Assembly (NCBI GenBank): GCA_913776615.1
Contig: CAJYPK010000048.1
Location: 124,001-188,000 of the forward strand
Direction: 5' to 3'
From: an uncultured Hymenobacter sp.
Lineage (GTDB): Bacteria > Bacteroidota > Bacteroidia > Cytophagales > Hymenobacteraceae
Length of the DNA: 64,000 nt
This document shows positions 24,280 through 35,154 of this stretch, piece by piece. Position numbers and translations under genes: made by a program. The notes below the pieces were generated by a model that had not been told where the DNA came from, ran no database searches, and saw only the letters and a list, made by a program, of their open reading frames with translations. How positions within the stretch are numbered: position 1 is the stretch's first letter; the number at the start of each line of letters is the position of its first letter.

Positions 24280-24483
24280 ATGAAGCCTGAATCTTCGTCT
24301 TTTCGTGGGCAGCGGTTGTTGTTCGTCGCGGGGTTGTTTGCCGTGCTGCTCAATTACCCGCTGCTCGCCGCCTTCGACCACGCTGGTCGCGTGGCTGGGG
24401 TGCCCGTGCTCTACCTCTACGTACTGCTGACCTGGCTGCTGCTCATCGGTATCACGGGCTGGCTGGTAAGGGGAGAGCGGTGA
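24280..24483 (+). CDS. Small two-helix membrane protein (DUF3311-like)
   Basis: A 67-residue protein with two hydrophobic helices (LLFVAGLFAVLLNYPLLAAF and GVPVLYLYVLLTWLLLIGITG) and a short charged tail. The arrangement resembles the small partner proteins (DUF3311 type) encoded just before sodium:solute symporters; this is a resemblance by eye. Here the downstream neighbour is a histidine kinase whose sensor part is such a symporter. Its stop codon lies in the left part of the word array that separates the two genes. Confidence 0.7.
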   Translation: MKPESSSFRGQRLLFVAGLFAVLLNYPLLAAFDHAGRVAGVPVLYLYVLLTWLLLIGITGWLVRGER

Positions 24484-24670
24484 AATGGTGAAATGGTGAG
24501 TTTGGTGAGTTTGGTTATGTAAAATATAAAATTAAATAATATAATGCTTTGGCTAACTGCCTGCTATTTCACCTCTCACCATCTCGCCACTCACCATCTC
24601 ACCACTCACCATCTCACCACTCACCATCTCGCCACTCACCATCTCACCACTCACTATCTCGCCATTTCAC
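24477..24670. repeat. Inverted word array before the symporter-kinase gene, with 15-bp tandem repeats
   Basis: The left part is GGTGAAAT and GGTGAGTTT words (24477-24513), then an AT-rich core, then about six tandem units of CTCACCATCTCGCCA (24573-24670) that are roughly the complement of the left words. Translated upstream of the kinase it would give a His/Thr/Leu repeat, which argues against a start at 24544. Confidence 0.75.
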
Positions 24671-24675
24671 CACCT

Positions 24676-27582
24676 GTGCCCCAACTACTCGTCATTGCGT
24701 TTTCCTTCGGTTACCTGGCTTTGCTGTTCGGCGTGGCTTACGCGGCGGAGCGGCGCTCGGCGGCGCGGAAGAGCCTGGTGGCCAATCCGTACGTGTATGC
24801 CCTGAGCATGGCGGTGTACTGCACGGCCTGGGCCTACTACGGCTCGGTGGGGCGGGCGGCGCACCAGGGGCTGGGGTTTGTGGGGATTTACCTGGGGCCG
24901 GGGCTGCTGGCCCCGGCGTGGTGGCTGGTGCTGCGCAAGATTATCCGGGTGTGCCGGCAGCAGCGGCTCACCTCGATTGCCGATTTTATCTCGGCCCGCT
25001 ACGGCAAGAGCGCCGCGCTGGGCGCGCTCGTGACGGGCGTCTGCGTGCTGGGCGTAGTGCCGTACATCGCCTTGCAAATCAAGGCTATTGCCAGCTCCTT
25101 CGTGGTGCTGACGGGTGGGCAGGAGGCGGGGGCCAGTGGCGCGGCGCTGTTTGCGGCGGGCACGCTGGCAGTGTTTACCATCTTGTTTGGGGTGCGCTCG
25201 GTGGAAGCCACCGAGCGGCACGAGGGCGTAGTGCTGGCCGTGGCCCTCGAAAGCCTGGTGAAGCTGCTGGCCTTTCTGCTGCTGGGGGCGTTCGTCACGT
25301 TCGGGCTGTTCGGCGGCTTTGCCGACGTGTTCGACCAGGCGGCGGCCGTGCCCGCGCTGCGCCAACTATTTACCCTGAAAGGCACCGGCACTACCGGGGC
25401 CGAGTGGCTTACGCTGCTCGTGCTCAGCATGTCGGCGGTGCTGCTGCTGCCGCGCCAGTTTCAGGTGGCCGTGGTTGAGAACGTGGACGAAAACCACCTG
25501 CGCAAGGCCATGTGGCTGTTTCCGCTCTACCTGCTCGTTATCAACGTTTTCGTATTGCCCATAGCCTTCGGGGGCGTGCTGCGGCTGGGCGGCCGGGGCT
25601 TCGACGCCGATACGTTTGTGCTGGCCCTGCCGCTGGCCACCGGCCACTCCTGGCTGGCCCTGCTCACCTACCTGGGCGGCCTCTCGGCAGCCAGCAGCAT
25701 GATTATCGTCGAAACCATTGCCCTGAGCGTGATGATGAGCAACCACCTGCTCATGCCCCTGCTGGTGCGGGTGCCCGCCACCCGGCCCGAGGGCCAGCGG
25801 CGCTGGTTTGCCTACCTGGGCCGCATCGCCCTCACGAGCCGGCGGCTGGCCGTGGTGCTGGTACTGGCCCTGGCCTACGGCTACTACGCCGGCGTGGGCC
25901 GGCAACTGCCGTTGGTCAATACCGGGCTGGTGTCGTTTGCGGCGGTGGCGCAGTTTCTGCCCGCCGTGCTGGGCGGGCTCTACTGGAAGGGCGGCACCCG
26001 GCGCGGGGCTACGCTGGGGCTCCTGGCGGGGTTTGGGGTGTGGTTTTTTACCCTGGTGCTGCCCACGCTGGTGGGGCCGGGGCGACTGCCGGTGAGCGTG
26101 CTCAGCGACGGGGTAGGGGGGCTGGGCTGGCTGCGGCCGGGCGCGCTGTTTGGGCTGGATGGGCTCGACTACCTTTCGCACGGCTTGTTCTGGAGCTGGT
26201 TTTTCAACGTTGGGCTCTACGTCGGCTTGTCGCTGGCCTGGCCGCCCTCGGCGCTGGAGCTGCGCCAGGCCGACGTCTTCGTGGACGTCTTCCGCCGCCG
26301 CAGCCTGGCCGAAGAAATCACCGGCTGGCAAGGCAGCACCCCGCTGCCCGACGTACGCGCCCTGCTGCTCGGTTTCCTGGGCAAGCGGCGCACCAACCAA
26401 GCGTTGCGCGCCTTCGCCGAACGCTTCCCCGACGCGTTGTCATTTACCAGTGATCAGTTAACAGTTAACAGCTCTCAGCCATCTCCTACGGAACAATCTG
26501 CTCCCAGTAAGCTAACGACCGATAAGGAAAAACTCACCAGTTCACCAGTTCACCAGTTCACCACCGCCACCACCTCACCACCTCACCAGCTCACCGCTAA
26601 TGCCGCCGACCCGCGCTTGCTCACCTACGCCGAAAAGCTGCTGGCGGGTACCCTCGGCCCGGCCTCGGCGCGGCTGCTGCTGGCCTCGGTGGCCGGGGCC
26701 GAAGAAATCAGCTACGACAACGTAGTCGGCATTCTCAAGGAAAGCCAGCAATTGCTCGAAGCCAACCGCCAGCTGCACAAGCAGCGCCGCCAGCTTCAGC
26801 GCCTCACCGACGAGCTGCGCCAGGCCTACGACCAGCTGCAAGTGCTGGACCAGCAGAAGGATGAGTTTCTCTATACCGTGACGCACGAGCTGCGCACGCC
26901 GCTCACCAGCATCCGGGCACTGGCCGAAATTCTGGCCGACAACCCCGACCTGGAAGTAGAAGAGCGCCAGCATTTTCAACTCACCATCGGCCGGGAGGCC
27001 GAGCGGCTCACGCGGCTGATTTCGTTGGTACTGGACCTCGAAAAATTCGAGAGTGGCCAGGCCAGCCTGGTACGCACGCCCCTCGGGCTGGCCGAGGTGG
27101 TGGCCGAGGCCGTCGAGGCCGTAGCCCAGCTCGCCCGCGAGCGCGGCACCGAACTGCGGGTAGACGTGTCCGCCAGCCTACCGTCCCTGCCCGCCGACCG
27201 CGACCGCCTCATGCAGGTACTCATCAACTTACTCTCCAACGCCATCAAGGCCGCCGTGCCCGGCCGGCCCGGCCGCATCGCGGTGCTGGCCTGGCCCGCT
27301 GCCGACGCCCTGCTGCTGTGCGTGGAAGACAACGGCAAGGGCATCTCCCTGGCCGAGCAGCACCAGATATTCGACAAGTTTTTTCAGGCCCAAAACCAGA
27401 CCATGCGCAAGCCCGAGGGCTCGGGCCTGGGGCTGGCCATTACCAAAAAAATAGTGGAGCTGCACCAGGGCCGCATCTGGGTCGAGAGCGCGCCCGAGCA
27501 GGGTGCCCGCTTCTTCGTGGAGCTGCCGCTGGCCGTGCCCGCCCGGGCCGCGGCTCCCTTTTCTCCTTCCTTTCTGCCATGA
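24676..27582 (+). CDS. Sodium:solute symporter-histidine kinase (CbrA/CrbS-like)
   Basis: A 968-residue hybrid of a transporter and a sensor kinase. Residues 1 to about 520 are a sodium:solute symporter domain with roughly a dozen membrane helices (AAERRSAARKSLVANPYVYALS at the first loop; TSIADFISARYGKS near 97). A linker follows; about residues 593-641 are a low-complexity insert. Next come a STAC-like segment and a coiled coil, then the dimerisation domain (THELRTPLTS near 735) and the ATPase domain (INLLSNAIKAA near 850, DNGKGISL, GSGLGLAITKK). The kinase lacks its own receiver. I choose the GTG at 24676 because upstream codons read the repeat array. The stop overlaps the regulator's ATG. 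It probably senses acetate or a related carbon source and controls acs nearby. Confidence 0.92.
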   Translation: MPQLLVIAFSFGYLALLFGVAYAAERRSAARKSLVANPYVYALSMAVYCTAWAYYGSVGRAAHQGLGFVGIYLGPGLLAPAWWLVLRKIIRVCRQQRLTSIADFISARYGKSAALGALVTGVCVLGVVPYIALQIKAIASSFVVLTGGQEAGASGAALFAAGTLAVFTILFGVRSVEATERHEGVVLAVALESLVKLLAFLLLGAFVTFGLFGGFADVFDQAAAVPALRQLFTLKGTGTTGAEWLTLLVLSMSAVLLLPRQFQVAVVENVDENHLRKAMWLFPLYLLVINVFVLPIAFGGVLRLGGRGFDADTFVLALPLATGHSWLALLTYLGGLSAASSMIIVETIALSVMMSNHLLMPLLVRVPATRPEGQRRWFAYLGRIALTSRRLAVVLVLALAYGYYAGVGRQLPLVNTGLVSFAAVAQFLPAVLGGLYWKGGTRRGATLGLLAGFGVWFFTLVLPTLVGPGRLPVSVLSDGVGGLGWLRPGALFGLDGLDYLSHGLFWSWFFNVGLYVGLSLAWPPSALELRQADVFVDVFRRRSLAEEITGWQGSTPLPDVRALLLGFLGKRRTNQALRAFAERFPDALSFTSDQLTVNSSQPSPTEQSAPSKLTTDKEKLTSSPVHQFTTATTSPPHQLTANAADPRLLTYAEKLLAGTLGPASARLLLASVAGAEEISYDNVVGILKESQQLLEANRQLHKQRRQLQRLTDELRQAYDQLQVLDQQKDEFLYTVTHELRTPLTSIRALAEILADNPDLEVEERQHFQLTIGREAERLTRLISLVLDLEKFESGQASLVRTPLGLAEVVAEAVEAVAQLARERGTELRVDVSASLPSLPADRDRLMQVLINLLSNAIKAAVPGRPGRIAVLAWPAADALLLCVEDNGKGISLAEQHQIFDKFFQAQNQTMRKPEGSGLGLAITKKIVELHQGRIWVESAPEQGARFFVELPLAVPARAAAPFSPSFLP
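26455..26600 (+). repeat. Word array inserted in frame in the kinase linker
   Basis: Two word types follow each other inside the coding sequence: AGTTAACAG direct repeats (26457-26472), then CACCAGTTCACCAGTTCACC and CCACCTCACCACCTCACC (26535-26597). The encoded peptide is Ser/Thr/Gln/His-rich and has no family counterpart that I know. The words match those of intergenic arrays in this window. Confidence 0.6.
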
Positions 27583-27953
27583 GTACGCCCGCTATATTAT
27601 TGGTTGATGATGAGCCGACTATCGTCATGTCGCTGGAATTTCTGATGCGCAAGAGCGGCTACCAGGTCGGCATTGCCCGCAATGGTACCGAGGCGCTGGC
27701 CGCCCTCAGCCAGACGCCCTACGACCTCGTGCTGCTCGACGTGATGATGCCCGATGTGGACGGCTATCAGGTGTGCCGCCAGCTCCGCCAAAACCCGGCC
27801 CGCGCCGCCACCAAGGTCATTTTTCTTTCCGCCAAAAGCCAGCCCGCCGACGTACAGAAAGGCTACGACGCCGGTGCCGACCTCTATATTCCCAAACCCT
27901 TCAGCACCCGCCAGCTCATGCAAAAAGTCCGCGAGCTGTTGGGCAATGAGTGA
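27579..27953 (+). CDS. Receiver-only response regulator
   Basis: A 124-residue CheY-like receiver. Acidic pocket Asp10/Asp11, phospho-acceptor Asp54 in VLLDVMMPD, Thr/Ser switch in IFLSAKS and Lys106 in IPKPFS are all present. There is no output domain. Its ATG overlaps the kinase stop (ATGA), so the pair is translationally coupled. In the CrbS/CrbR circuit the regulator normally carries a LuxR-type helix-turn-helix; here a further partner must carry the signal. Its last codons and stop lie at the start of the word array that leads to acs. Confidence 0.93.
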   Translation: MSTPAILLVDDEPTIVMSLEFLMRKSGYQVGIARNGTEALAALSQTPYDLVLLDVMMPDVDGYQVCRQLRQNPARAATKVIFLSAKSQPADVQKGYDAGADLYIPKPFSTRQLMQKVRELLGNE

Positions 27954-28157
27954 ATTGTGAATGAGTGAAGGAGTGAATTGCGAAGGAGTGAATTGTGAAT
28001 GCTAAGTGACGAATTAAAAAATATTCTATTAAACTTTAATTATGCAAACAATAATTCACTCCTTCGCAATTCACTCATTCACTCACAATTCACCCCTTCA
28101 CAACTTACTCATTCACTCATTCGCAATTCACTCCTTCACAATTCACCCATTCCCACA
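27948..28157. repeat. Inverted word array filling the regulator-acs gap
   Basis: The left part (27948-28000) repeats GTGAATTGTGAATGAGTGAA-type words. An AT-rich core of about 50 bp follows, and then 28062-28157 repeats the complements (AATTCACTCCTTC, ATTCACTCATTCGC) up to the acs ATG. The array spans from the regulator's final codons to the next start codon. Low sequence complexity but clear inverted order. Confidence 0.75.
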
Positions 28158-30071
<1,914 letters not shown>

Positions 30072-30091
30072 AAAAAGCACCAGTAGAGCTT

Positions 30092-30129
30092 AAAAGGCAG
30101 CTCACCTATGTCAGGGTGAGCTGCCTTTT
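30092..30129. terminator. Bidirectional terminator between acs and the convergent gene
   Basis: AAAAGGCAGCTCACC and its exact complement form a 15-bp stem with an 8-nt loop, flanked by A- and T-tracts. It ends at the stop codon of the minus-strand gene. Confidence 0.85.
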
Positions 30130-30579
30130 TTATTTCTGAAACTGAAAAGCCAGCTCTTTGATGCCTAATCTATCCAACAAGCGGTTAAATTCAGGCTGGG
30201 TCAGCGGCTTGCTGAACATTTGCTTGGTAGCCGGATCGCCCAAATCCGTGCCGTGGTCGTCGGCTACGGCAAACCAATAAAAGCGATTTTCAGACTTTAT
30301 AAAGATGCGCCCCGCGCCATACCCGACCTGCGATACGTTTTCAAAACGGTCTAAGTCAACGCCGTCCTGACTGCGGTAAAACAACGTTTTGTAGGAAGCC
30401 GCTGGGTCGTCGGCAACGTAGTACGGTCCGTAAACTTTCGTTTCCTGGGCGAGCACGTCTCCCATGCCTACGCAGGCAGGGAGGCTATTTAATAAGAGAA
30501 AAGCCCATAGTAAAAGGCGGGTACCAGCACTAGTTTTATTGATTCTGCTCACAAATGCGAAGATGATTGCTGGGACCAC
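30130..30579 (-). CDS. Hypothetical lipoprotein with DKNYY-like pattern
   Basis: A 149-residue protein not assigned to a named family. After a basic N-terminus, LLLWAFLLLNSLPAC gives a lipobox-like end of a signal peptide (Cys at about 36). The mature part has repeated Tyr/Phe segments (YGPYYVADDP, YKTLFYRSQDG, RFYWFAVADD), a pattern common in Bacteroidota surface or periplasmic proteins. The base composition is less GC-rich than the neighbours. It is convergent with acs and shares its terminator. Confidence 0.6.
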   Translation of the reverse strand: MVPAIIFAFVSRINKTSAGTRLLLWAFLLLNSLPACVGMGDVLAQETKVYGPYYVADDPAASYKTLFYRSQDGVDLDRFENVSQVGYGAGRIFIKSENRFYWFAVADDHGTDLGDPATKQMFSKPLTQPEFNRLLDRLGIKELAFQFQK

Positions 30580-30782
30580 CCGACCTATCGTTTGGAATGC
30601 GTGATGATTCTATTAAGTTAGCAGGTTACTAGGTAACAAAACAATAAATAACCTTAAATAGTGCGTGTTAAGGCCTGGTAAGCAAGTGCTTGTATTGTAA
30701 AAATGGCCTTGCGCTCTAGCCGCTGGTCGGCGGGCAATAGTTTGATAACACACCTCGCTTGGCGGCCGCTGAGCGGGTAGGG

Positions 30783-30790
30783 GACCTTTG
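30783..30790 (+). promoter_or_regulatory. Possible -7 box (GACCTTTG) for the phytate locus
   Basis: One base off TAnnTTTG, 35 bp before the TonB-receptor ATG. The rest of the 246-bp gap 30580-30825 shows nothing clear. Confidence 0.3.
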
Positions 30791-30825
30791 CACCGGCAAA
30801 GTTGCTGCCCTCTATCCGCGCATTG

Positions 30826-33579
30826 ATGAGTCGTTTTTATTCTCCGCTAAAATCATTCATTTGCCTGTGCTGCCTGCCGTTGGCGGGCTGGGCGGGCACC
30901 ATCAAGGGCCGCGTGACGGATGCCCGCACGGGCGAGCCGCTGGTGGGTGCGGTGGTGTTTTTGCAAGGCACCAGTTACAACGGCCAGGTGCAGCTCGACG
31001 GCACGTTTGTGCTGCGCAACGTGCCGGCCGGCGAGTACGAATTGGTGAGCCAGTTCATCAGCTACGCCGCCCAAAACAAGCACATCAGCCTCACCGCTGC
31101 CCAGCCCGACCAGGTGCTGAACCTGCAGCTGAGCGATAAAAACAACGCGCTGGAAGAAGTGACCGTGCAGGGCCACCGCGATCCCGAAGGCGAGGTCACC
31201 GCCCGCCGCATCGAGCAGATTGCCCCCAGCATTGTCAACGTAGTGTCGGCCCAGGCCATCCAGATTTCGCCCGATATTCAAGTGGCCAACGTGTTGCAGC
31301 GCGTGTCGGGCGTGACCCTGGAGCGCAGCACCAACGGCGACGGCCGCTACGCCATCGTGCGGGGCATGGACAAGCGCTACAACTACACGCTGGTCAACGG
31401 CATCAAGATTCCTAGCCCCGATCCCTACAACCGCTACGTCCCGCTCGATATCTTCCCGGCCGACCTGCTCCAGCGCCTCGAAGTAACCAAGGCATTGACG
31501 CCCAGTATGGAAGGCGACGCCATCGGTGGGGTGGTAAACATGGTGATGAAAGATGCCCCCGCCGAGCGCACCCTGAGCGGTCAGCTGGGTACGGGTTACG
31601 GGCAGCTATTTCTCGACCGCTCCTTCCTGGGCTATGGCCAGGGCGCGGTGAATAGGAAATCGCCCGCTGAGCGCAACGGGGCGGATTACCAGGCCCAGCC
31701 CAGTGACTTTCCGTGGCCCAGCTTTACGCGGCGGGCGGCGGCCCCCAACCTGCTGGGTAACCTCACTTTCGGCAACCGCTACGGCCGCGACCAACGCCTG
31801 GGCGTGCTGCTGGCCGGCTCGTACCAGGCCCAGACCCGCGGCTCAAACGGCTATTTCTACGAGACGGGCATCACCCAGGACAACTATCCCGCCCTGCGCA
31901 CCCTGCACGTGCAGGAGTACTCGGCCCGGCAGGAGCGACTAGGGCTCAACGCCAAGCTCGACTACCGCCTCAACACCCGGAACGCCCTGCGTTTCTACGG
32001 CGTGTACTTGCAGCTCGACGAGGCCCAGGCCCGCGCCCAAACCGACACCACCTACAAGGGGACCGCCCGCCCCGACGTCGACCGCCTGCTGCGCGTGCGC
32101 TACCAGCGCCAGGGCATTGCCAACGCTACTTTGCAGGGCGAGCACCAGCTGGCCCCGCGCCTCTCGGCCTCGTGGTCGCTCGTGTACTCGCGGGCTACCA
32201 ACAACGTGCCCGACGTGAGCGAGCAGGATATCAAGCTCACCGCCTCCGGCAATTATTACCAGAACGCCACCCGTACCTGGCTCGACAACACCGACCAGGA
32301 CAAGGCCGCCTACCTCAACCTGAAGTACGTGCTGGCCGAGGGCCTGGAGCTGTCAGCCGGCGGCCTCTACCGCGACAAGGACCGCACTAACCGCTACCTC
32401 GCGTATTCGCTGCGCCCCTCGGGCCAGCCCGCGAAGAATGAGAATGACATCAACTCGGAGCCCTACACGGTATTCAACCCGCTGGGCATCTACGTGGGCA
32501 ACAACAACTACACGGCCACCGAAAAAGTAACGGCCAGCTACGGCCAGCTACGCTTCGAGCGCGGCCCCTGGGAAGTGCTGGGCGGGGTGCGTACCGAGTA
32601 CACCGACCAGGCGTACGTCACCAGCCTGCCTCTCACGGAGGCAGCCAACCGGGGCGGCCAGAAATACCTCGATGTACTGCCCAGCCTGCACCTGCGCTAC
32701 GCCCTCGACAGCCACCAGAACCTGCGCGCCTCGTACTTCGGCTCCATCAGCCGCCCCAGCTTTTTCGAACTCACGCCCCACAACAACGCGGGCAGCGTGA
32801 GCGAAAGCAACGTGTACGCCGAGGCCGGCAATCCCTACCTACTGCACACCAAGGCCCGGAACCTCGACCTGCGCTACGAGTTTTTCGGCGCTGGCCACGA
32901 TCAGGTAATGGTGGGGGCGTTCTACAAGAACATTCAAAATCCCATCGAGTACGGCCTTGTGACGCTGCCCAACACGACCGTAACGGTGTACCAGCCCATC
33001 AACCCCGGCACGGGCGCGGCCACCAACTTCGGCTTCGAGTGGGTGGGAGTGAAGTTCTTCGGTCCCTTCGGCTTATCGACCAACTACACCTTCACGCAGT
33101 CGAGCATTACGACGCTGAAGGGCCGCAGCGCCACGCCAGACGACTCCCGCGTGGCCGTGGCCCAGACGCGCCCCCTGCAAGGCCAGTCCAAGCACGTGGC
33201 CAACGCCTCGCTGCTCTACAAAAACCCCGCGAACGGCCTCGACGTGCAGCTGGCCTACGTGTACACCGGCGCGCGCATCGTGCAGGTGGGCCAGTTTCTG
33301 GGCCTCGACTACTGGCAGCGGGCGCAGTCGCAGCTCGACTTCTCGGCCGAGAAGCGCCTTACCAAAGCCGATAAGCGCTTCTCGCTCACGGCCTACGTGA
33401 AGGTGCAGAACATTCTCAACACGCCCTACCAGGTCGATATCCTGGCCAGCGGTGCGCCCGAGCAGTACGGCGCGCCCGCCGTAGCCCGCTATCCCTTCCA
33501 GGACCGCGCCGACCGCGTCAACGTCGTCAACCAAACTTACCGCGCCTACTATCTAGCGGGCCTGCGCTTTCATCTATAA
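30826..33579 (+). CDS. TonB-dependent receptor
   Basis: A 917-residue outer-membrane receptor that imports a bound ligand using TonB energy. Signal peptide about 1-23. Residues 25-105 are a carboxypeptidase-regulatory-like domain (GTIKGRVTDARTGEPLVGAV). The plug follows (ANVLQRVSGVTLERS near 165, AIVRGMDKRYNYTLVNG near 185, ALTPSMEGDAIGGVVNMVMK near 225), and then the barrel, ending AYYLAGLRFHL. There is no SusD-like partner. The genes downstream encode a beta-helix lipoprotein and a beta-propeller phytase, so the likely ligand is phytate, its metal complex or a lower inositol phosphate; this is inference. I use the ATG at 30826, just before the signal peptide. Confidence 0.92.
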   Translation: MSRFYSPLKSFICLCCLPLAGWAGTIKGRVTDARTGEPLVGAVVFLQGTSYNGQVQLDGTFVLRNVPAGEYELVSQFISYAAQNKHISLTAAQPDQVLNLQLSDKNNALEEVTVQGHRDPEGEVTARRIEQIAPSIVNVVSAQAIQISPDIQVANVLQRVSGVTLERSTNGDGRYAIVRGMDKRYNYTLVNGIKIPSPDPYNRYVPLDIFPADLLQRLEVTKALTPSMEGDAIGGVVNMVMKDAPAERTLSGQLGTGYGQLFLDRSFLGYGQGAVNRKSPAERNGADYQAQPSDFPWPSFTRRAAAPNLLGNLTFGNRYGRDQRLGVLLAGSYQAQTRGSNGYFYETGITQDNYPALRTLHVQEYSARQERLGLNAKLDYRLNTRNALRFYGVYLQLDEAQARAQTDTTYKGTARPDVDRLLRVRYQRQGIANATLQGEHQLAPRLSASWSLVYSRATNNVPDVSEQDIKLTASGNYYQNATRTWLDNTDQDKAAYLNLKYVLAEGLELSAGGLYRDKDRTNRYLAYSLRPSGQPAKNENDINSEPYTVFNPLGIYVGNNNYTATEKVTASYGQLRFERGPWEVLGGVRTEYTDQAYVTSLPLTEAANRGGQKYLDVLPSLHLRYALDSHQNLRASYFGSISRPSFFELTPHNNAGSVSESNVYAEAGNPYLLHTKARNLDLRYEFFGAGHDQVMVGAFYKNIQNPIEYGLVTLPNTTVTVYQPINPGTGAATNFGFEWVGVKFFGPFGLSTNYTFTQSSITTLKGRSATPDDSRVAVAQTRPLQGQSKHVANASLLYKNPANGLDVQLAYVYTGARIVQVGQFLGLDYWQRAQSQLDFSAEKRLTKADKRFSLTAYVKVQNILNTPYQVDILASGAPEQYGAPAVARYPFQDRADRVNVVNQTYRAYYLAGLRFHL

Positions 33580-33591
33580 CGCGATTTGGTG

Positions 33592-33655
33592 TAGCGCGGA
33601 CTTTGTAGTCCGCGTCTCGTCAGGCTACTACATGCGGACTACAAAGTCCGCGCTA
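33592..33655. repeat. Palindrome of the TAGCGCGGACTTTGTAGTCC type
   Basis: Twenty-two-bp arms, themselves partly palindromic (GGACTTTGTAGTCC), around a 20-nt loop, 12 bp after the receptor stop codon. It may weaken transcription into the next two genes. Confidence 0.7.
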
Positions 33656-33704
33656 TGTTACGCTGACCGGGCAGCCGCGCTCACTCCTCGAATGCCTACT
33701 TTTT

Positions 33705-35108
33705 ATGAAACTCACGCGCTTTCTTAGCTACTCGGCAGCCTGGGGGCTGGCCTCGCTGGCGGGGCTGCTGTCCTCGTGCGAGGAGCTTATCTACGTGGCC
33801 GCGCCCGTAACCTCCGTAGGGCAGAATTTTACCGGCGATACGCTGCGTAGTCCCCTCAAGGGCACCATCGCGGGGCGCTCGGCGCCCTACTACATGATTG
33901 GCGACGTGACGGTCAATGAGGGCGATACGCTGCTGCTACAAGCCGGGGTGAAGATTCTGGTCATCGGCAAGCCGAAATCGACGGCCACCTTTGGGCAGGC
34001 TACCAATAACCCGGGCTTCGTCGTCAACGGCACGATGCTGAGCCTGGGCACCAAGACCGCGCCGGTGGTGATGACTATCAGCGACAACCTGAAAGGCGAC
34101 CCCTCCGCCGTGCAGCCCGCTTCCGCCGACCCGGCTTTCAAGGGCTACTGGGGCGGCATCAACGCCGACAACGCCGCGCTGCTGGTGCTGCGCTGGACCG
34201 ACATCGGCTACGTGGGCGGCCCGTACGGGGCCAACGCGCCCACCGGTTACGCGGCCGGTGACCCCAAGTACGGCATCTCGATGCTCGCCAAGAAGCCGGG
34301 CGCGCAGTTCGTGCTCGAAGATTCCTACCTGCACGGTACCGTGGACGATGGTATTCGCCTGCAAAGCTGCAAGTTCAGCGTCATGCGCAATCGCTTCGAG
34401 AAAACCGGTAAGTCGGGCGGCGAGGCCATCAACCTGAAGGCCGGCTGCGTCGGCGACGTGGCCTACAACACCTTCGTGGGCAGCGCTACCAACGGTACCA
34501 AAGTGGCCTCGGCTGCCGGCGCGCCTGTGCAGTCCAACGTGGCGGTTTACAATAACACCTACCTCAACTGCGGCTACCGCCAAACCAAGGCCGGGCGGGG
34601 CGGCTCCATCAACTACGAGGTGCAAGCCGCGGGTAAGGTGTATAATAACCTGATTGTCAACTGCCGATTCGGGATGCGCCTGCGCTCCGACGACCTGCCC
34701 GACCTCAGCAAAATCAGTTACGACAACCAGTACTACTACGGGGCCACCAGCTACCAGGTAGCCGAGTTTAGTGCGGCTACGGCCGGCTCCGTCACTGCCG
34801 CCAAGCTCCGCGATACCCGCGGCGGCGTCGGGGCCAACGACCCACGCTTCGTGGCCGCCGACCTGACTACGCCCGCCGGCACCACGGCCGCGCCTAATGC
34901 TACGATGCAGGCTACCAACTTCTTGAAGACCAATGGGGCGCTCCGCCTGCTGCCCACTTCACCGGCGCTTAATCAGGGTTTCACTACGTTTGCGCCCATT
35001 GGCTCGGTGAGTAGCCTCGTGGTGGGTGGTCTGTTTAAACCCACCGTCAGCCTGCCCGGTGCCGATGCCGGCGCGTACCAGGCCGACGGCACCGGTAATC
35101 AGCAGTAG
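33705..35108 (+). CDS. Lipoprotein with right-handed parallel beta-helix
   Basis: A 467-residue exported lipoprotein. The signal peptide ends in a lipobox (LLSSC, Cys about 25). The mature part has the irregular Asn/Gly/Val repeats of a parallel beta-helix: LKGTIAG, NEGDTLLLQAGVKILV, VLRWTDIGYVGG, VLEDSYLHGTVDDGI, VYNNTYLNCGYRQ and YNNLIVNCRFGMRL. Proteins of this shape bind or cleave polysaccharides or display ligands on the surface. No catalytic motif is evident. It lies between the TonB receptor and the phytase on the same strand, so it is probably a surface partner of that uptake system. Confidence 0.82.
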   Translation: MKLTRFLSYSAAWGLASLAGLLSSCEELIYVAAPVTSVGQNFTGDTLRSPLKGTIAGRSAPYYMIGDVTVNEGDTLLLQAGVKILVIGKPKSTATFGQATNNPGFVVNGTMLSLGTKTAPVVMTISDNLKGDPSAVQPASADPAFKGYWGGINADNAALLVLRWTDIGYVGGPYGANAPTGYAAGDPKYGISMLAKKPGAQFVLEDSYLHGTVDDGIRLQSCKFSVMRNRFEKTGKSGGEAINLKAGCVGDVAYNTFVGSATNGTKVASAAGAPVQSNVAVYNNTYLNCGYRQTKAGRGGSINYEVQAAGKVYNNLIVNCRFGMRLRSDDLPDLSKISYDNQYYYGATSYQVAEFSAATAGSVTAAKLRDTRGGVGANDPRFVAADLTTPAGTTAAPNATMQATNFLKTNGALRLLPTSPALNQGFTTFAPIGSVSSLVVGGLFKPTVSLPGADAGAYQADGTGNQQ

Positions 35109-35154
35109 TTCGGTCCCGCCGCTCCCGTTGCTCATCTGCTTGTTGCTTACTCCC

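Noticed and set aside
24573..24670. Regular 15-bp repeats resembling a mini CRISPR array
   Set aside because: Units are contiguous, with no unique spacers, and no cas genes are near; they are part of a word array.
24544..24675. ATG start at 24544 for the symporter-kinase giving a His/Thr/Leu-rich N-terminus
   Set aside because: The extra residues are only the translation of the tandem repeat; conserved family sequence starts at the GTG at 24676.
27999..28157. Upstream in-frame start for acs at 27999
   Set aside because: It would add 53 residues encoded by the word array; Acs family sequence begins at 28158.
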